64,000 nt of DNA. Source: Bryoerythrophyllum caledonicum (taxonomy: Eukaryota > Streptophyta > Bryopsida > Pottiales > Pottiaceae). The notes under the pieces are model-generated. The model did not search any database. It was not told the origin of the DNA and worked only from the letters and a program-made list of their open reading frames with translations. Shown here one piece after another: positions 21,325 through 32,149 of the stretch. A program made the position numbers and the translations under genes. Where the stretch lies: positions 10,556,291 to 10,620,290 of the forward strand of contig OZ020515.1 of the NCBI GenBank assembly GCA_963971425.1, written 5' to 3'. The first letter of the stretch is position 1. Every line of letters starts with the position of its first letter.

Positions 21325-22334
21325 ATGATGGCAATTTCAGATGAAATTCGTGCTCGCATCATAGGTTTGAGTGAGGGAGGATTTACAGGAGTTCAAATTG
21401 CAGCTACTATTGGAGTTTCTATTAGAACAGTTACAAGGTTAGTAAAAACATTTAGAGAAGATGGAACCTACAAGCGCAAACCTTGCGGTGGAAGTCATGC
21501 TAAAAAGCTTAGTGATAGAGATGTTCGTAGTATTGTGCATTACTCAAAAATTCATCGTTGCTCTTCACTCTCAGAGATTACCAATGCATGTCCTACTCAA
21601 GTGTGTAGACGTACTATTCAAAGGGTCTTACATAAAAATGGCATTTTTAGTTGAATTGCAGTCAAAAAACCTTTTTTGACACCTCGTCACATGTCTCAAC
21701 GATTAGCTTTTGCTCAGAAGTACCGTGGATGGAGTGCAAAAGAGTGGGAGCGTGTTGTTTGGATAGATGAATCTACTTTTGAAATTGGAAAAAATTCTCG
21801 GCAAATTCATGTTTGGAGAAGGGCATACGAGCGTTATTCATCAAGTTGTCTAGCTCCTACTTTTAAAAGTGGAAGGACTTCTTTAATGATTTGGGGCGCA
21901 TTTGCCGGAGGACAAAAGTCAGAACTTGTCTTTATGCCTAAAGGTCAACGTTCTGCTAAGGATTTTATAGAAGTGGTTTACGATGCCAAATTGGTTCATT
22001 TCATGGGTCAAATTCCACAAGGAGTGCTTATGGAAGATGGGGCACCCGTCCATAGGAGCAAAATATGTGAAGAATGGAGACAAAGCCACCTTCTCGAAAA
22101 GCTCAGTTGCCTGCAAACTCCCCCGATCTCAATCCAATCGAGAACGTTTGGAGGATGTTAAAAGATGTTGTGCAACATGGCAAACAATGCCCTAGAAGCT
22201 TAGATGTGTTGAAGGTAGTTCTTGAAAGAGAGTGGAAGTTAGTCAATGGTACAAAGCTCCTTCAACTATGTCATTCTATGCCCTCTAGGTTACTAGCAGT
22301 GATTGACGCTAATGGAGGACATACACGTTGGTAG
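21325..22334 (+). pseudogene. Tc1 DD34E transposase, one stop and one frameshift, element C
   Basis: From ATG (21325 or 21328) the HTH region reads well (EIRARIIGLSEGGFTGVQIA), then TGA at about 21652 interrupts. The frame continues to the DDE core: VVWIDESTFEIG, then LMEDGAPVHRS, with a one-base deletion near 22105 (aagctcagttgcc vs aagcttaagtggcc in element A). The last part then reads in another frame with DLNPIENVW and TRW at the end. Spacing is DD34E across the shift. The TGA is shared with element A at the same codon. The catalytic residues are still present, so decay is mild. Confidence 0.9.
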
Positions 22335-22900
22335 ATATGGAATAACTTTCTTGTGTACATCTTTTGGCTTTGAAATTTATCTCACATGTTACTAGCGTAG
22401 AGATGATCTTGTGCCAAAAATTTCACTATGTATCAACAAAAATTCAATCCTAAGGAGGGCGTCAAAGTTGGAAGTAGTAAAATGGTTTTCCCCTTTGTTT
22501 CTCAAAACTACACATGTTGGTAGATTTGGAATATTATTTTTTGTATGAGTCTTTTGGACTTGAAATTTTCCACACATGCAAACAACATAAAAATGTTTTT
22601 GCTCCAAAAATTTCATGGGCAAAAAAAATTTCCTCAATTCTTGGGAGGGTGTCAAAGTTGGCAGCTGTGACACTTTTCTCACAGCTATCCCATGTTGGTA
22701 GATCTTTCATAAGTTTTTTTGTATAAGTCTCCTGGACTTGAAATTTGGCATGCATGTTTTCTACATAAAGATGATGCTGTCCCCAAATTTTCATGGTAAA
22801 ATAACAATTTCTCAGCTTTGGGGAGGGTGTCAAAGTTGGCAGCAGTGTAGGACACTATCCCTGGGACTACTAAACGGCCAATTTGAATGTCACCCTATTG
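22326..22900 (-). repeat. Right TIR of Tc1 element C
   Basis: It is the inverse of 20122-20696 with few mismatches. Confidence 0.85.
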
Positions 22901-22929
22901 TACATAGGCAAAAAGTACATATACTACTG

Positions 22930-23029
22930 TACAAACTTTCAAGATTTGGAAATACAAATTGCAAACATGGGAACGTACACCAGATTTGCGTTAGCCCGCC
23001 TTGGGACATTTGGTCAGTAGGGGTTGAAA
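22930..23029 (-). repeat. Copy 7 (fragment) of the TTAA/CCCC-ended repeat
   Basis: The segment from ttcaagatttgg to caguaggggttg-like end (cagtaggggttgaa) matches 395-490 of copy 1, including gggaac, agatttgcg and gggacatttggtcag. Copies of this family therefore flank the Tc1 block on both sides. Confidence 0.5.
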
Positions 23030-25500
23030 TTAGCATCTGGAAATTTTTGCACAAAAGTACCATTGGTACCAAATAACCACCAAAAAACCAAAAGGAAACA
23101 GGTTGCCATAGCAGCACTATAATAAATATGCAGGCAGCTGCAACGTCACAGACTGAATCATGAGGATGGAGATGGCAGACTGGAAAGGTTAAACAAAGGA
23201 ATTCATGTGTAGCTGCCATCCCTTGCTAAGTTCCTTTGTGACGGTCACAACCATTTATGGATACCAATAGTACTTTTAGACATTTCACGGCTGTAAGTTT
23301 CATGATGGAACCACCCATAACATAAGCCACTGGGCAAGGGAGAAAATTAGAAAAGGGAGAAGAAAGATAAGGGTCCAATGAAAAAGAATACATCAAATAA
23401 ATCCTGTTTGTATTCAACTACAGTAGCAAAGATGGCCTACAACAAAAATCAAATCTTGGGAACATCTCACTTTGACTTAGATTGGCAACCATTACAAATG
23501 TGAAGGTTTATCCAGCTAATGAGTGTTCTCATAGTTAGCAAAAGTGAGTATTGCAATCCCTAAAAGACTAAGCTATTTCAGAGAAATTTCTACTCCATTG
23601 TTTAAAAAATTTCGGAATAAATTCTTCGAAAATGTAACTGTAAGACCTTCTCTAAATTTATACAAGATGATGTGGTAAAAAACTTGTGAATTTTCACTGT
23701 ACACATTGAAAGATAACTACAGTCAAAGTGAAAAAAATTGTTCCCCAATTGCACACTTAGTCATTTAGGAGTTTATTTCAACAGTGAGTCATTTGTGTTC
23801 ATGAAGTCAAGGCAGGTAGATGAATGTTTTCACTCACAAGTGAAACCCCCAAAAATAAATAAGGTACAAAACAAAAAACAAAACTGACTCCTAGTTTTCA
23901 AACAAAACTGACTCCCAGTTGTCCTTTCCTATTGTGGTAACAAATTTGAGTGTATATCTTAAGGAAGGTGGAAGCATAACATGTAGATTTATCTCTAAAA
24001 GATACAATAGTATCTGAATCTTTTGCTTTAGAAAAATGCTAATAATTCTCTATGGATGTTTTGTAACTATATGATGCTTTGTTGGAAAATCAATTGGAAT
24101 GTCTACTTAGGAACCTCTTTGTCTTAATTTGAAAAAATAATGCAAATTTGATACAATGATGAACAAGACCATTTGTAGAAAAATTAAAATAAAATGCCTT
24201 TAAACATGCTTTGAATACATACTATAACCTTTTGATTTACAAGGTAGATTTTGTTACAATTTTTTTGTAACTTCATATCTATATGAAGTTTTTTGCAAAG
24301 TTGAATATTGTAAATACATATATAATATATTTTTAAACGACAAAATTTATCCTTTCTATAAATAATGAGCTTTTCACCTTTGCTATTTCAAAGTTGTATG
24401 AGTTCTAATTGCTAACATGATTATCTTCAATATTATTTCACCCAAGAAAAACTTCCTACTACTGTGGAAAATATCACTTCAAAAGAGTTAGCAAGGAAGT
24501 GTATGGATTTTATTGATTATCAATGATGCTTGATGGTCTCTATTTCATAAGCGTATTTAATTTTCTAGACACTTTTGATATCTACACTAGCGTTGATGGT
24601 AGTTGTATAGCTTTTACATTAGATTAGCAAGTTGCAACTAATAGGCAAACCTCCAATTCTTGCATGATAGCTTCTAACATATAATTATTCTAAGTCTTAT
24701 GTTGGCTATATTTTTTATACTGGCAGTTTTCACAATGCCAATGTCTACTCATGTGATAAATCATACACATTGTATTGTTGCAACGACACGATAGAGTCTT
24801 TTTTAGAATAAAAAATGGATCATGGTGGTCAAAATATTGTATTGGATTATACATTCAGAGCTTTTTAGAGATGAATTCAATAACAACAAATGTAAATAGA
24901 GGTACAACGTATTGACATCTATGCCCAATTTTACAAAATGACTCTAGCATTGCACAAAAGTGCCTTGAATGGTAAAATAATAACGGTACTTTGTGTTGCC
25001 AATACTAAATATGAACACAAACATTTGAATATCAACAAAGTCCTAAATGTGGCTAACTAAACGTAAACCTAATACTATATAAAAAATTGAGTAGATTTTT
25101 GTAGTAGTAAAATATATTACATGTATAAATTTAGAGTAAGCTTTCCCAAGCCCCTAGCTCAGCTTGACATTTACTAATATTTACCTCACTATATAGCACA
25201 CACTAAATTTCAACTTGATTGTATGTTGAGTGAGCTCTAGTGAGGTGAACAACAATGAATGTTAAGTCACACCTGAGTAGTACAGTAAAACAACCAATAG
25301 AAATATTTGTGAAAGTGAAAGGAGTTCACTCTGCATGTCACCCTATACATATGATCTTATATTAGTAACCGGGACCACATAGAGAAGGTGACTTGGCTTG
25401 AGAAAGGTGTGAGGGAACTTTTAGTAAATCCTTTGAGAACTTAGGGTACTACGCGGTACCCATTTTGCTTGCATTAGGTAGAGCCCAAGAGCATAGATTG
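23030..25500. other. AT-rich stretch with no recognised gene
   Basis: Both strands are rich in stops. I see no conserved motif, splice-supported reading frame or repeat boundary. Short frames at 22890-23219 and 23226-23417 have no family resemblance. Confidence 0.5.
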
Positions 25501-25544
25501 CCATGCAATTCATTTGGTGCATTAAAAAGGAGCATGGAATTCCT

Positions 25545-26450
25545 CATGCTCTCTTTCATTTCGTATTCAATCCTTTAAGGTGGATGAGCTCACAAGGCCT
25601 AGGAAAATCCATGAGTGTAATATATCATTCACAACATCATCTACATCAAAGATACATTTCATCACAACCACACTTCACGGATATCATTGTAGCTCGCGAA
25701 TGCTTGCATCAATTTTGGTGGTGCCAGTTCTTGTAGATGGTCATCTTGCTCTGCTTTTAAATTTTTCTAAAATTTCCCTCAAAGGGGGTGTGTAGCGCTT
25801 CCTACAAAAATTAATGTGCCCAAAACGACCTAAAATGGTCATTGTCCTTGAAGGGTCAACCCTTCAAAGCCAATGAAATTTTCAGCCCTACAAGAATCTA
25901 CAAGTGTGCTAGACCATGCACAACAACATCTACACTCATGGTACATTACATCACAATCCCATTTCACGGAAATCATTGTAGCTCGCTGATGCTTGCACCA
26001 ATTTTTGTAGCGCCGGTCCCAATAGATATCCATCTTCCTCCACCTCTATGTAACAGTGTAAAGTTTTCATTGAGGTGAACTATAGCATGTGCTATTGAGA
26101 TTATCGAATTGAAATGACACAAAATGGACATTGGGCCCTAATCCTTTAAGGCCGACGACCTTTTTTAGCATGTGAGACTCTACAAGTGTTCTAGATCATG
26201 CAAAACAACATCTACGCACATGAAATAATTCATCACAACCCCCATCCAGGGAAATCATTGTCGCTCGCTAAGTCGCTGATGCTTGCATTGATTTTGTGGC
26301 GATTGTCCCAATAGATGCCCATCTTCCTCCACCTCTTTTTCATAGTTTAAGTGTTCTATAAAGGTGGCTTGTAGCAGCTGCTATCGAGATTATGTTGCCA
26401 AAACAACCGGAAATGGGTTGCTCAGCTTTAACCCTGTAGTGCCTACAAGA
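25545..26450. repeat. Tandem repeat, about 290-bp unit, three copies plus a partial
   Basis: The landmark tcattgt(a/c)gctcgc occurs at 25689, 25978 and 26270, so the period is 289-292. Each unit also has acaacatctac..., tcatcacaac, tgatgcttgca and (g)atgcccatcttcctcc. The units differ by many substitutions, so the array is old. A fourth unit starts after 26380 and fades. No coding potential is seen. Confidence 0.8.
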
Positions 26451-27632
26451 GGTGTTAAAACTCAATTTCCATGAGGAATTAGCTTGTGAAATGTGAAGTT
26501 AATATTTGGGTACTCACTACATGAACACACTGCAAAAATCAGATCATGATTTGGAGTAATAGAACTCCTAGGAATACAACACAAAATACACAAAATACAT
26601 TGAAATACTGTGAATACCATGCCGCATACTATGTTGTATTTAATACACATGCAAATTGATTATGGTCTTCAATTTTGATTGAAATTTCTCTTTTAAAGAT
26701 TCTTAACTATTTTGTGATTGTTGATAATGGACAATATCAGGAAAGGCACATGTATGCATTGACATATCATTACGGTATCTTTAAACACTACAATCTATTC
26801 CATCAACCGCTGGATGTTGTGCAAATTTTCCCAAAGTTTAGGTCATGGGTTGAGTTCAATTTTGTAAGGTTGAGTACTAAAAGTAGGCACATATTTCCAT
26901 CAAAATCGGTTCAAAGAAAAAAATCAGCACGTATTATCTTGGTTTTGGAGAGAGAGTTATTTCTCACCCTGCATTTTTCTATTTCTTTTCCTCTTCAGGA
27001 AGGACTTTGAGGAAGTCTCTAATATACTCGGAAAACAACGAGTGAAATGTCAGCCCCTCTGACCGTGTGCCTTTCCTGCCCATTAACATGCCAGAGCCTG
27101 GCTTGCACTTTGCCGCCACTCCTGCTCCCACTTCAAAGTGCACGAGCGCGCTCTCAGCCGTCATGTTTTATCAAAATCAGCCTTCATGAATCCCACTACT
27201 CTATCAAAGATTACAGCTTCATAATGGTAGTGTCCGCTTTTCGACTGATATATGTGCGATACTCGGGTGATACTGCTATATTATGCGTGCATGTCTTCAA
27301 TCCAAGTCCTTCTTGTTGGAGATTTCTGCACGTCATGGAGGGATTGAGCTGAAAGAGTCTCCTCACTGCACTGCTTATTCTAACCTGTAAGTTCAGGCTC
27401 AGCTGCACGTCCAATGGATAAATGACGTTCTCGTAATTAACCACGAAGTCAGAAAAGGAATCTCTTCACTGCACAGTTTCATGAATTAATCTATTGAGTT
27501 CATCATTCATGATCTGCATGCTGTCAACACGATGATCATAATCCAGCCACTCAAAAGCCAGCCACTTTGTTCGCACGGTGCCGTCAGTTGGTATAATACC
27601 ATTTTCTCGTTCGTAATTGACCGCACCAGTCT
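26451..27632. other. Intergenic, upstream of the S1-like gene; nothing recognised
   Basis: Short open frames on both strands (26462-26650, 26675-27010, 27047-27352) lack motifs. The last 100 bases before 27633 probably hold the promoter of the S1-like gene. Confidence 0.4.
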
Positions 27633-27640
27633 CTATAAAA
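27633..27640 (+). promoter_or_regulatory. TATA box of the S1-like gene
   Basis: ctctataaaa stands about 170 bases before the chosen ATG. A transcription start 25-35 bases downstream would give a leader of about 140 bases. Confidence 0.6.
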
Positions 27641-27692
27641 CCTGATCATCATCCTGTAGACGCTGTCTTATCACGAACAACACTCTCGAATT

Positions 27693-27805
27693 GCTTGTGA
27701 ATCAGTGCGAGCTGCATTCTTGCGATTCATGCTGTGGACGCCATCTCATCACGAAACACTTTCTAGTTGCGAATCAGTGCGAGCTTGTGAATCAGTGCGA
27801 GCTGC
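27693..27805 (+). repeat. Direct duplication in the leader of the S1-like gene
   Basis: A perfect 23-bp segment (gcttgtgaatcagtgcgag...) at 27693-27715 recurs at 27783-27805, immediately before the ATG. The flanking sequence (gacgc..tct.atcacgaa) also repeats, so the whole unit is about 90 bp. A third partial gaatcagtgcgagc is at 27771. The duplication leaves an upstream in-frame ATG at 27729. Confidence 0.75.
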
Positions 27806-27806
27806 C

Positions 27807-28262
27807 ATGGAGGTCCTTCTCGTGCTCACAATCTCCTTGTTCATGCCGCTAGTTCTGATTCACGCTGCAGCTCCTGATTCCGCGTCGGTCCAGCTGATCA
27901 ACCTGGTGGGCGACCCCGTCACTGCGACGTGCGTCGCGGACAACGGGTCCATGAGCCGCGGCGCGAGCGTCATCAGTCCCATGGGGAGCCAGGAGTGGGC
28001 GTTCGACGGCGGCGTGCTATCCGTGGGGTGGGCGTGCCACTTCGAGTGGGCGGATTCCAGCGACTGCGCCCAGGGGACGTGCAAGGTGCACACGCAGGAC
28101 GTGAAGGTGTGGCAGGGCGTCATGGGCCGCCGCAAGCTCGCGGGCGCCAATATCGCACAGCTCACTCCGTGCGCGGCGTGCATCTGGCAGATCAAGTTCG
28201 ACGGGTTCTACCGTGCCGACATAACGGACCTGGTCTACACATTCATCGCCGGATGGAATTAG
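27807..28262 (+). CDS. Plant self-incompatibility S1 family secreted protein (SPH-like)
   Basis: The 151-residue protein has a clear signal peptide (1 to ~21, MEVLLVLTISLFMPLVLIHA) and a small mature domain. The family pattern is present: VQLINLVGDPVTATC near the start (Cys42), then a QEWAF turn and the WACHFEW strand (Cys77), and finally CAACIWQIKFDGFY (Cys122, Cys125). These give the four usual cysteines. Two more (Cys87 and Cys92, in DCAQGTC) could form an extra disulfide loop. The family includes the poppy pollen-recognition ligand PrsS, but most members have unknown roles as secreted peptides. The start at 27807 is chosen because it gives an N-terminal signal and sits in gctgccATGG; an in-frame ATG at 27729 would bury the signal. 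No introns. The coding part is much richer in G+C than its surroundings. Confidence 0.82.
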   Translation: MEVLLVLTISLFMPLVLIHAAAPDSASVQLINLVGDPVTATCVADNGSMSRGASVISPMGSQEWAFDGGVLSVGWACHFEWADSSDCAQGTCKVHTQDVKVWQGVMGRRKLAGANIAQLTPCAACIWQIKFDGFYRADITDLVYTFIAGWN

Positions 28263-29258
28263 TTTAACGATCGAGGGATCGACTGGCAACTAGTTGTAGT
28301 TTCGCTACACCTTGTGCAGGACTTTCAGATTTTGAGGAGATTAAGGTAGTCTGTTTTTCACACTGAGACCGCCTCATTTGAGAAAATCACTTCGCCTTTT
28401 TCTCGTGGCCGACGATCCTACAAAGTGCCTGTAGTTTAGACGAGAGTTTTGAAGTCGGATGAAGTTTGAGTTCAGACTCGACATTGTGATATGGCTCTGC
28501 ATGTAAATAAAATCTGGCGTATTCCAGTAGATCATATGACTCAAGGTATAATCTGAATCCAGTTCTCATTTTTGAGACTTTGAACAGTGAGTTCCATATC
28601 TACTAATACGGAGTATGTCCATATCTACTAATCCATCTTCTAATGCACCTCCATTTTCTCACAAGATTGATTCCAACCACCACACAAATTCAGAAGCGAT
28701 TTCCGTGTCCATGTACATATCGTTTCCACACTCCCAATTACCAGCATTGATATTTCCGACCTCACTCTTCAGAAAGAAGTAAATACAAATCCAGAGAAAT
28801 ACATAGTAAAAGGCCAAAAGCTCTGATCAATAAATGATTCTCTCATCATGAGGTCGATGTAACAATTAAGCAACCAACTTTCATCTAGAATGGCAACCTT
28901 AGTTGCATAAACGTCATGAAATTATAATTCATGTCGGATCAAAGCCTGGAGTATACAGTTTCTTGGTCTGACAGACCACCGTATCAATTATATCTCTCTA
29001 AATGAAATAATGATCAGGTCCTACCCTCTAAAATCCAAGTCGCTATGTCAGAAGCGCGCATGTAACAAAATACAAGACTGCAATCATCACTATCGCTAGA
29101 GATCAAAAAGAGATGCTACTTCAGGAGCTTTCCTCTAAATCTTTTCTCCTAAAAACGTTAGTGCCTCTGACGACCTGATCTCAGATACGGACATCATGTA
29201 ATGATCTCAGCACACAGGTCTCATGTCAATGCAGAAAACGAGTGGCCTACCTGAATTG
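28263..29258. other. Intergenic between convergent S1-like gene and BipA
   Basis: This holds the presumed 3' ends of both genes. No frame or repeat worth reporting was found. Confidence 0.45.
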
Positions 29259-31247
29259 TTATGTCTCCTTCTTGACTCGTTTCACCGCCTTGCGCCGCGA
29301 CGAATCCAGTATCGACTTGCGCAACCGCACAGCCTTGGGCGTCACCTCGATGATCTCGTCCGCCGCGACGTAGCCAATGGCTTCCTCCAAGTTGATCAGC
29401 CTGGGCGGCGACAGCTTCACATTCTCGTCTTTTCCCGCAGCGCGTATGTTGTTCAGCTCCTTGGTGCGCACAGGATTGATCTCAAGGTCCGTCTCGCGCG
29501 TGTGCTCACCGACAATCATGCCATCGTATGTCTCCATCCCGGGCTTCACAAACAGAATCCCGCGCGCTTCCAGTCCCATGAGCGCATGCGCGGTGATGGT
29601 ACCTGCAGCCATCGACACGAGAACTCCTTTCCGGACGTTTCCAAGCGGGCCACGGTATTTTCCGTACGCGAGAAATGCGCGGTGCATGAATCCTGTGCCG
29701 TGAGTGTCGGTGGAGAACACGCTGCGGTAGCCAACCAGGCCTCTGGAGGGGCACGTGAAGGTGAGGCGCGTGCGGCCGACGCTCTCCGCGCAGGGGCCCA
29801 TGTCTAGCATCTCGGCGCGGCGGTGCGACAGCGCCTCGATGACGAGCCCCGCGTGCTCGTCGTTCACCTCGATCACTACCTCCTCAATCGGCTCCAGCTT
29901 CTTCCCGTTCTCGTTCTTGTAGAGCACCGCGGGTGGCGAGACGGAGAGCTCGAATCCCTCGCGGCGCATGTTCTCCAGGAGGATCCCGAGCTGGAGTTCG
30001 CCGCGGCCCTGAACTTCATATGCGTCTTGGCGCGGCGTTGGGATCACAGCGATGGAGAGATTGCAGCGCGACTCCGTCATGAGGCGCTCGCCGATTTTGG
30101 GACCGGTGAGCTGGTAGCCGTCGCGGCCGCCAAGCGGCGAGTCGTTCACACTGAACGTCATGGACAGCGTGGGCGGGTCCATGGCGGCCGCGGGGAGCGC
30201 TTCGGTGACGTCGATGTTGGCGATGGTGTGGCCGATGGAGGGCTCCGAGAGGCCGGCGATCGAGACGATGTCGCCCGCGCCCGCGCTGTTAACCACGACT
30301 GTGACCATGCCGTTCTTCTTCATGAGCTTGATCACCTTGCCTTGCTCGATGACCGGGGAGGCAGATGTATCGCCTTCGAGGATGCGCAGTCCGTGGATGC
30401 GGTCACCGACGCGCACCACACCGGAGGAGATCCGCCCCGTGACGAGGCGCCCCATGAACGCGTCGTGGTCCATCATGGAGATGAGCATTTTGAAGGGCGA
30501 GGTGAGGTCGCCTTTCGGTGGCGGGATGTGACTCGCGATGGTCTCCATCAGGGGCGAGACGGTGCAGGTGAAGCCGGGGTGGTCGCCTTTCGTGTAGGTT
30601 CGGGAGACCCAGCCGGATTTGGCCGACGCGTAGAGGACGGGGAACTCGAGCTGGGAGTCGGTGGCGCCCAGATTGGCGAACAGGTCGAAGATCATGCTCT
30701 CGACCTCGCCGCAGCGCTGCTCGGTGACGGACGGGCGGTCCACCTTGTTGAGCAGCAGGATGGGACGGATGCCCAGGTTGAGGGCTTTCGCTACCACAAA
30801 CTTGGTCTGCGCGAGCGGACCTTCGCCCGCGTCCACGACCAGTACTGCGCCCTCCACCATGCCCACGACGCGTTCGACCTCGCCGCCGAAGTCCGCGTGG
30901 CCCGGGGTGTCCACCACGTTCATCTGCATGCCGCGCCATGCCACGGACGTATACTTGGACGCGATCGTGATGCCACGCTCGCGCTCCAGCGTGATGGAGT
31001 CCATGGCGCGCTCCTGAGGCACGTTGGCGCCGCACTCACGCAGGATGCGGTCCATCAGCGTCGTCTTGCCGTGGTCGACGTGCGCTATGATGGCCACGTT
31101 CCTGATCTGCGCTGGCTCCAGCACGTCGTCTGCTTTGTCGAGCTCCGGCGCGGCCGCCAAGGAGAAGTGCCGGGAGACGTACCCTGGCCCGCGCACACCG
31201 CTCTGCGACGCCCATCGCCCTGCCCTCCAGCTCAAGCGCCTGAGCAT
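29259..31247 (-). CDS. BipA/TypA-type translational GTPase, probably mitochondrial
   Basis: The protein has 662 residues, a little longer than bacterial BipA because of a ~47-residue Arg/Ser-rich presequence ([17 protein letters not shown]...), typical of organelle import. GTPase motifs are in order: G1 HVDHGKT (56-62), G2 RGITI (91-95), G3 DTPGH (113-117), G4 NKVD (167-170), G5 SAK (208-210). After the G domain come the beta-barrel, then EF-G-like domains III and V, and the BipA-specific C-terminus ([22 protein letters not shown], then [10 protein letters not shown]). BipA is a ribosome-binding GTPase used in assembly and stress. Plants have a plastid TypA (SVR3) and a second organelle form; the Arg-rich, acid-poor presequence favours mitochondria, but plastid cannot be excluded. 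The frame is intronless and G+C-rich. It is divergent from the FAP-like gene. Confidence 0.93.
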   Translation of the reverse strand: MLRRLSWRAGRWASQSGVRGPGYVSRHFSLAAAPELDKADDVLEPAQIRNVAIIAHVDHGKTTLMDRILRECGANVPQERAMDSITLERERGITIASKYTSVAWRGMQMNVVDTPGHADFGGEVERVVGMVEGAVLVVDAGEGPLAQTKFVVAKALNLGIRPILLLNKVDRPSVTEQRCGEVESMIFDLFANLGATDSQLEFPVLYASAKSGWVSRTYTKGDHPGFTCTVSPLMETIASHIPPPKGDLTSPFKMLISMMDHDAFMGRLVTGRISSGVVRVGDRIHGLRILEGDTSASPVIEQGKVIKLMKKNGMVTVVVNSAGAGDIVSIAGLSEPSIGHTIANIDVTEALPAAAMDPPTLSMTFSVNDSPLGGRDGYQLTGPKIGERLMTESRCNLSIAVIPTPRQDAYEVQGRGELQLGILLENMRREGFELSVSPPAVLYKNENGKKLEPIEEVVIEVNDEHAGLVIEALSHRRAEMLDMGPCAESVGRTRLTFTCPSRGLVGYRSVFSTDTHGTGFMHRAFLAYGKYRGPLGNVRKGVLVSMAAGTITAHALMGLEARGILFVKPGMETYDGMIVGEHTRETDLEINPVRTKELNNIRAAGKDENVKLSPPRLINLEEAIGYVAADEIIEVTPKAVRLRKSILDSSRRKAVKRVKKET

Positions 31248-32149
31248 CGTGTCCGTGAGCCCAAGCGCACTCCCGGACTCTCAAACCTGCTCCACAATCC
31301 CTCTCGCAGCGTCAAACATCATCACTGTCATCCTAATCCACTCAACCTTCAAAAAACCTAACAAATCAAACCCCTACACAACCAAAACCCAAACCCCAAA
31401 TTCTTCTTTAACCATAATCGACTCAAAAAAAACACACAAATGAACAAACCCACCGCAATCAAAACCCAAACTACACATTCTTCGTAACCCTAATCCACTA
31501 AACCCTCAAAAATCCTTTCAACTCAACAAAATCTCCACAACCTAACCCTAATTCACACCAGAAACCAAACTAATCAACCCCCTCCACAACAGTACCAAAT
31601 CTATAAATTCTTCATCGTCTTCGTGATCACGAAACCAGAACGCATAATTGGCTTGAAAAACCTTCAGCTCAGCAGATGTCGAAACCTTTTACCATTGAAA
31701 TGGGAAGTGGAAACCAACCCTAAACAATGCGAGCAAAGGGACTGACGTAATACATACCTGGAAGTTCGAGTTGCGAAACATCTTACGTACCGCAGTCGAT
31801 GATGACAACGGTGGACACAACGATCGGTGGTAGGGTTCAAGACACCCTCCGACAAAACCACTGGGCTCTAAACCCTAAACCCTGGAACCAACCTCACTCC
31901 TTTTGCAAGATCTAGCAAACCAACTCCACCTGAAGAAAGCTCACATCTAGGGAGGCCCTAGATTCGCGACGAAGACGACGGGAATCACGAGGCAAAAAGC
32001 GTGAGTGCACTTGTCATTTTTCCATCAATTCTGTCATGACCACATGAGTTTATCCAACCTGCTTCGGTTTCTGATGATGTTCTGTGGCTGCGGAGGAGGG
32101 TTTTGAGAAATTCTTCTTGTGAGGGGTTGGTCACAAGAATTTGTGAGCC
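31248..32149. promoter_or_regulatory. Divergent promoter region between BipA and the FAP-like gene
   Basis: A 0.9-kb region upstream of both genes. It holds a telo-box (AAACCCTAA, about 31870-31878), with partial relatives near 31484 and 31495. Such boxes are common in plant genes for translation machinery, which fits BipA. On the minus strand CCAGgtatgt near 31758 is a good splice donor, so the BipA leader may contain an intron; the acceptor is not obvious. Confidence 0.45.

Larger units (their letters stand above)
20122..22900 (+). mobile_element. Tc1-like element C with long TIRs, transposase broken
   Basis: It starts CAATAGGGTGAC and ends GTCACCCTATTG, with TA on both sides (20120-20121 shared with element B, 22901-22902). 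The inverted repeats are about 575 bp (20122-20696 and 22326-22900), each with about three subunits near 178-200 bp. The internal region has a transposase pseudogene at 21325-22334. It is the shorter-TIR sister of element A. Confidence 0.93.

Noticed and set aside
29823..31361. 512-codon plus-strand open frame
   Set aside because: It is exactly antisense to BipA and results from its G+C-rich codons. His/Arg/Asp-rich composition, no family motif.
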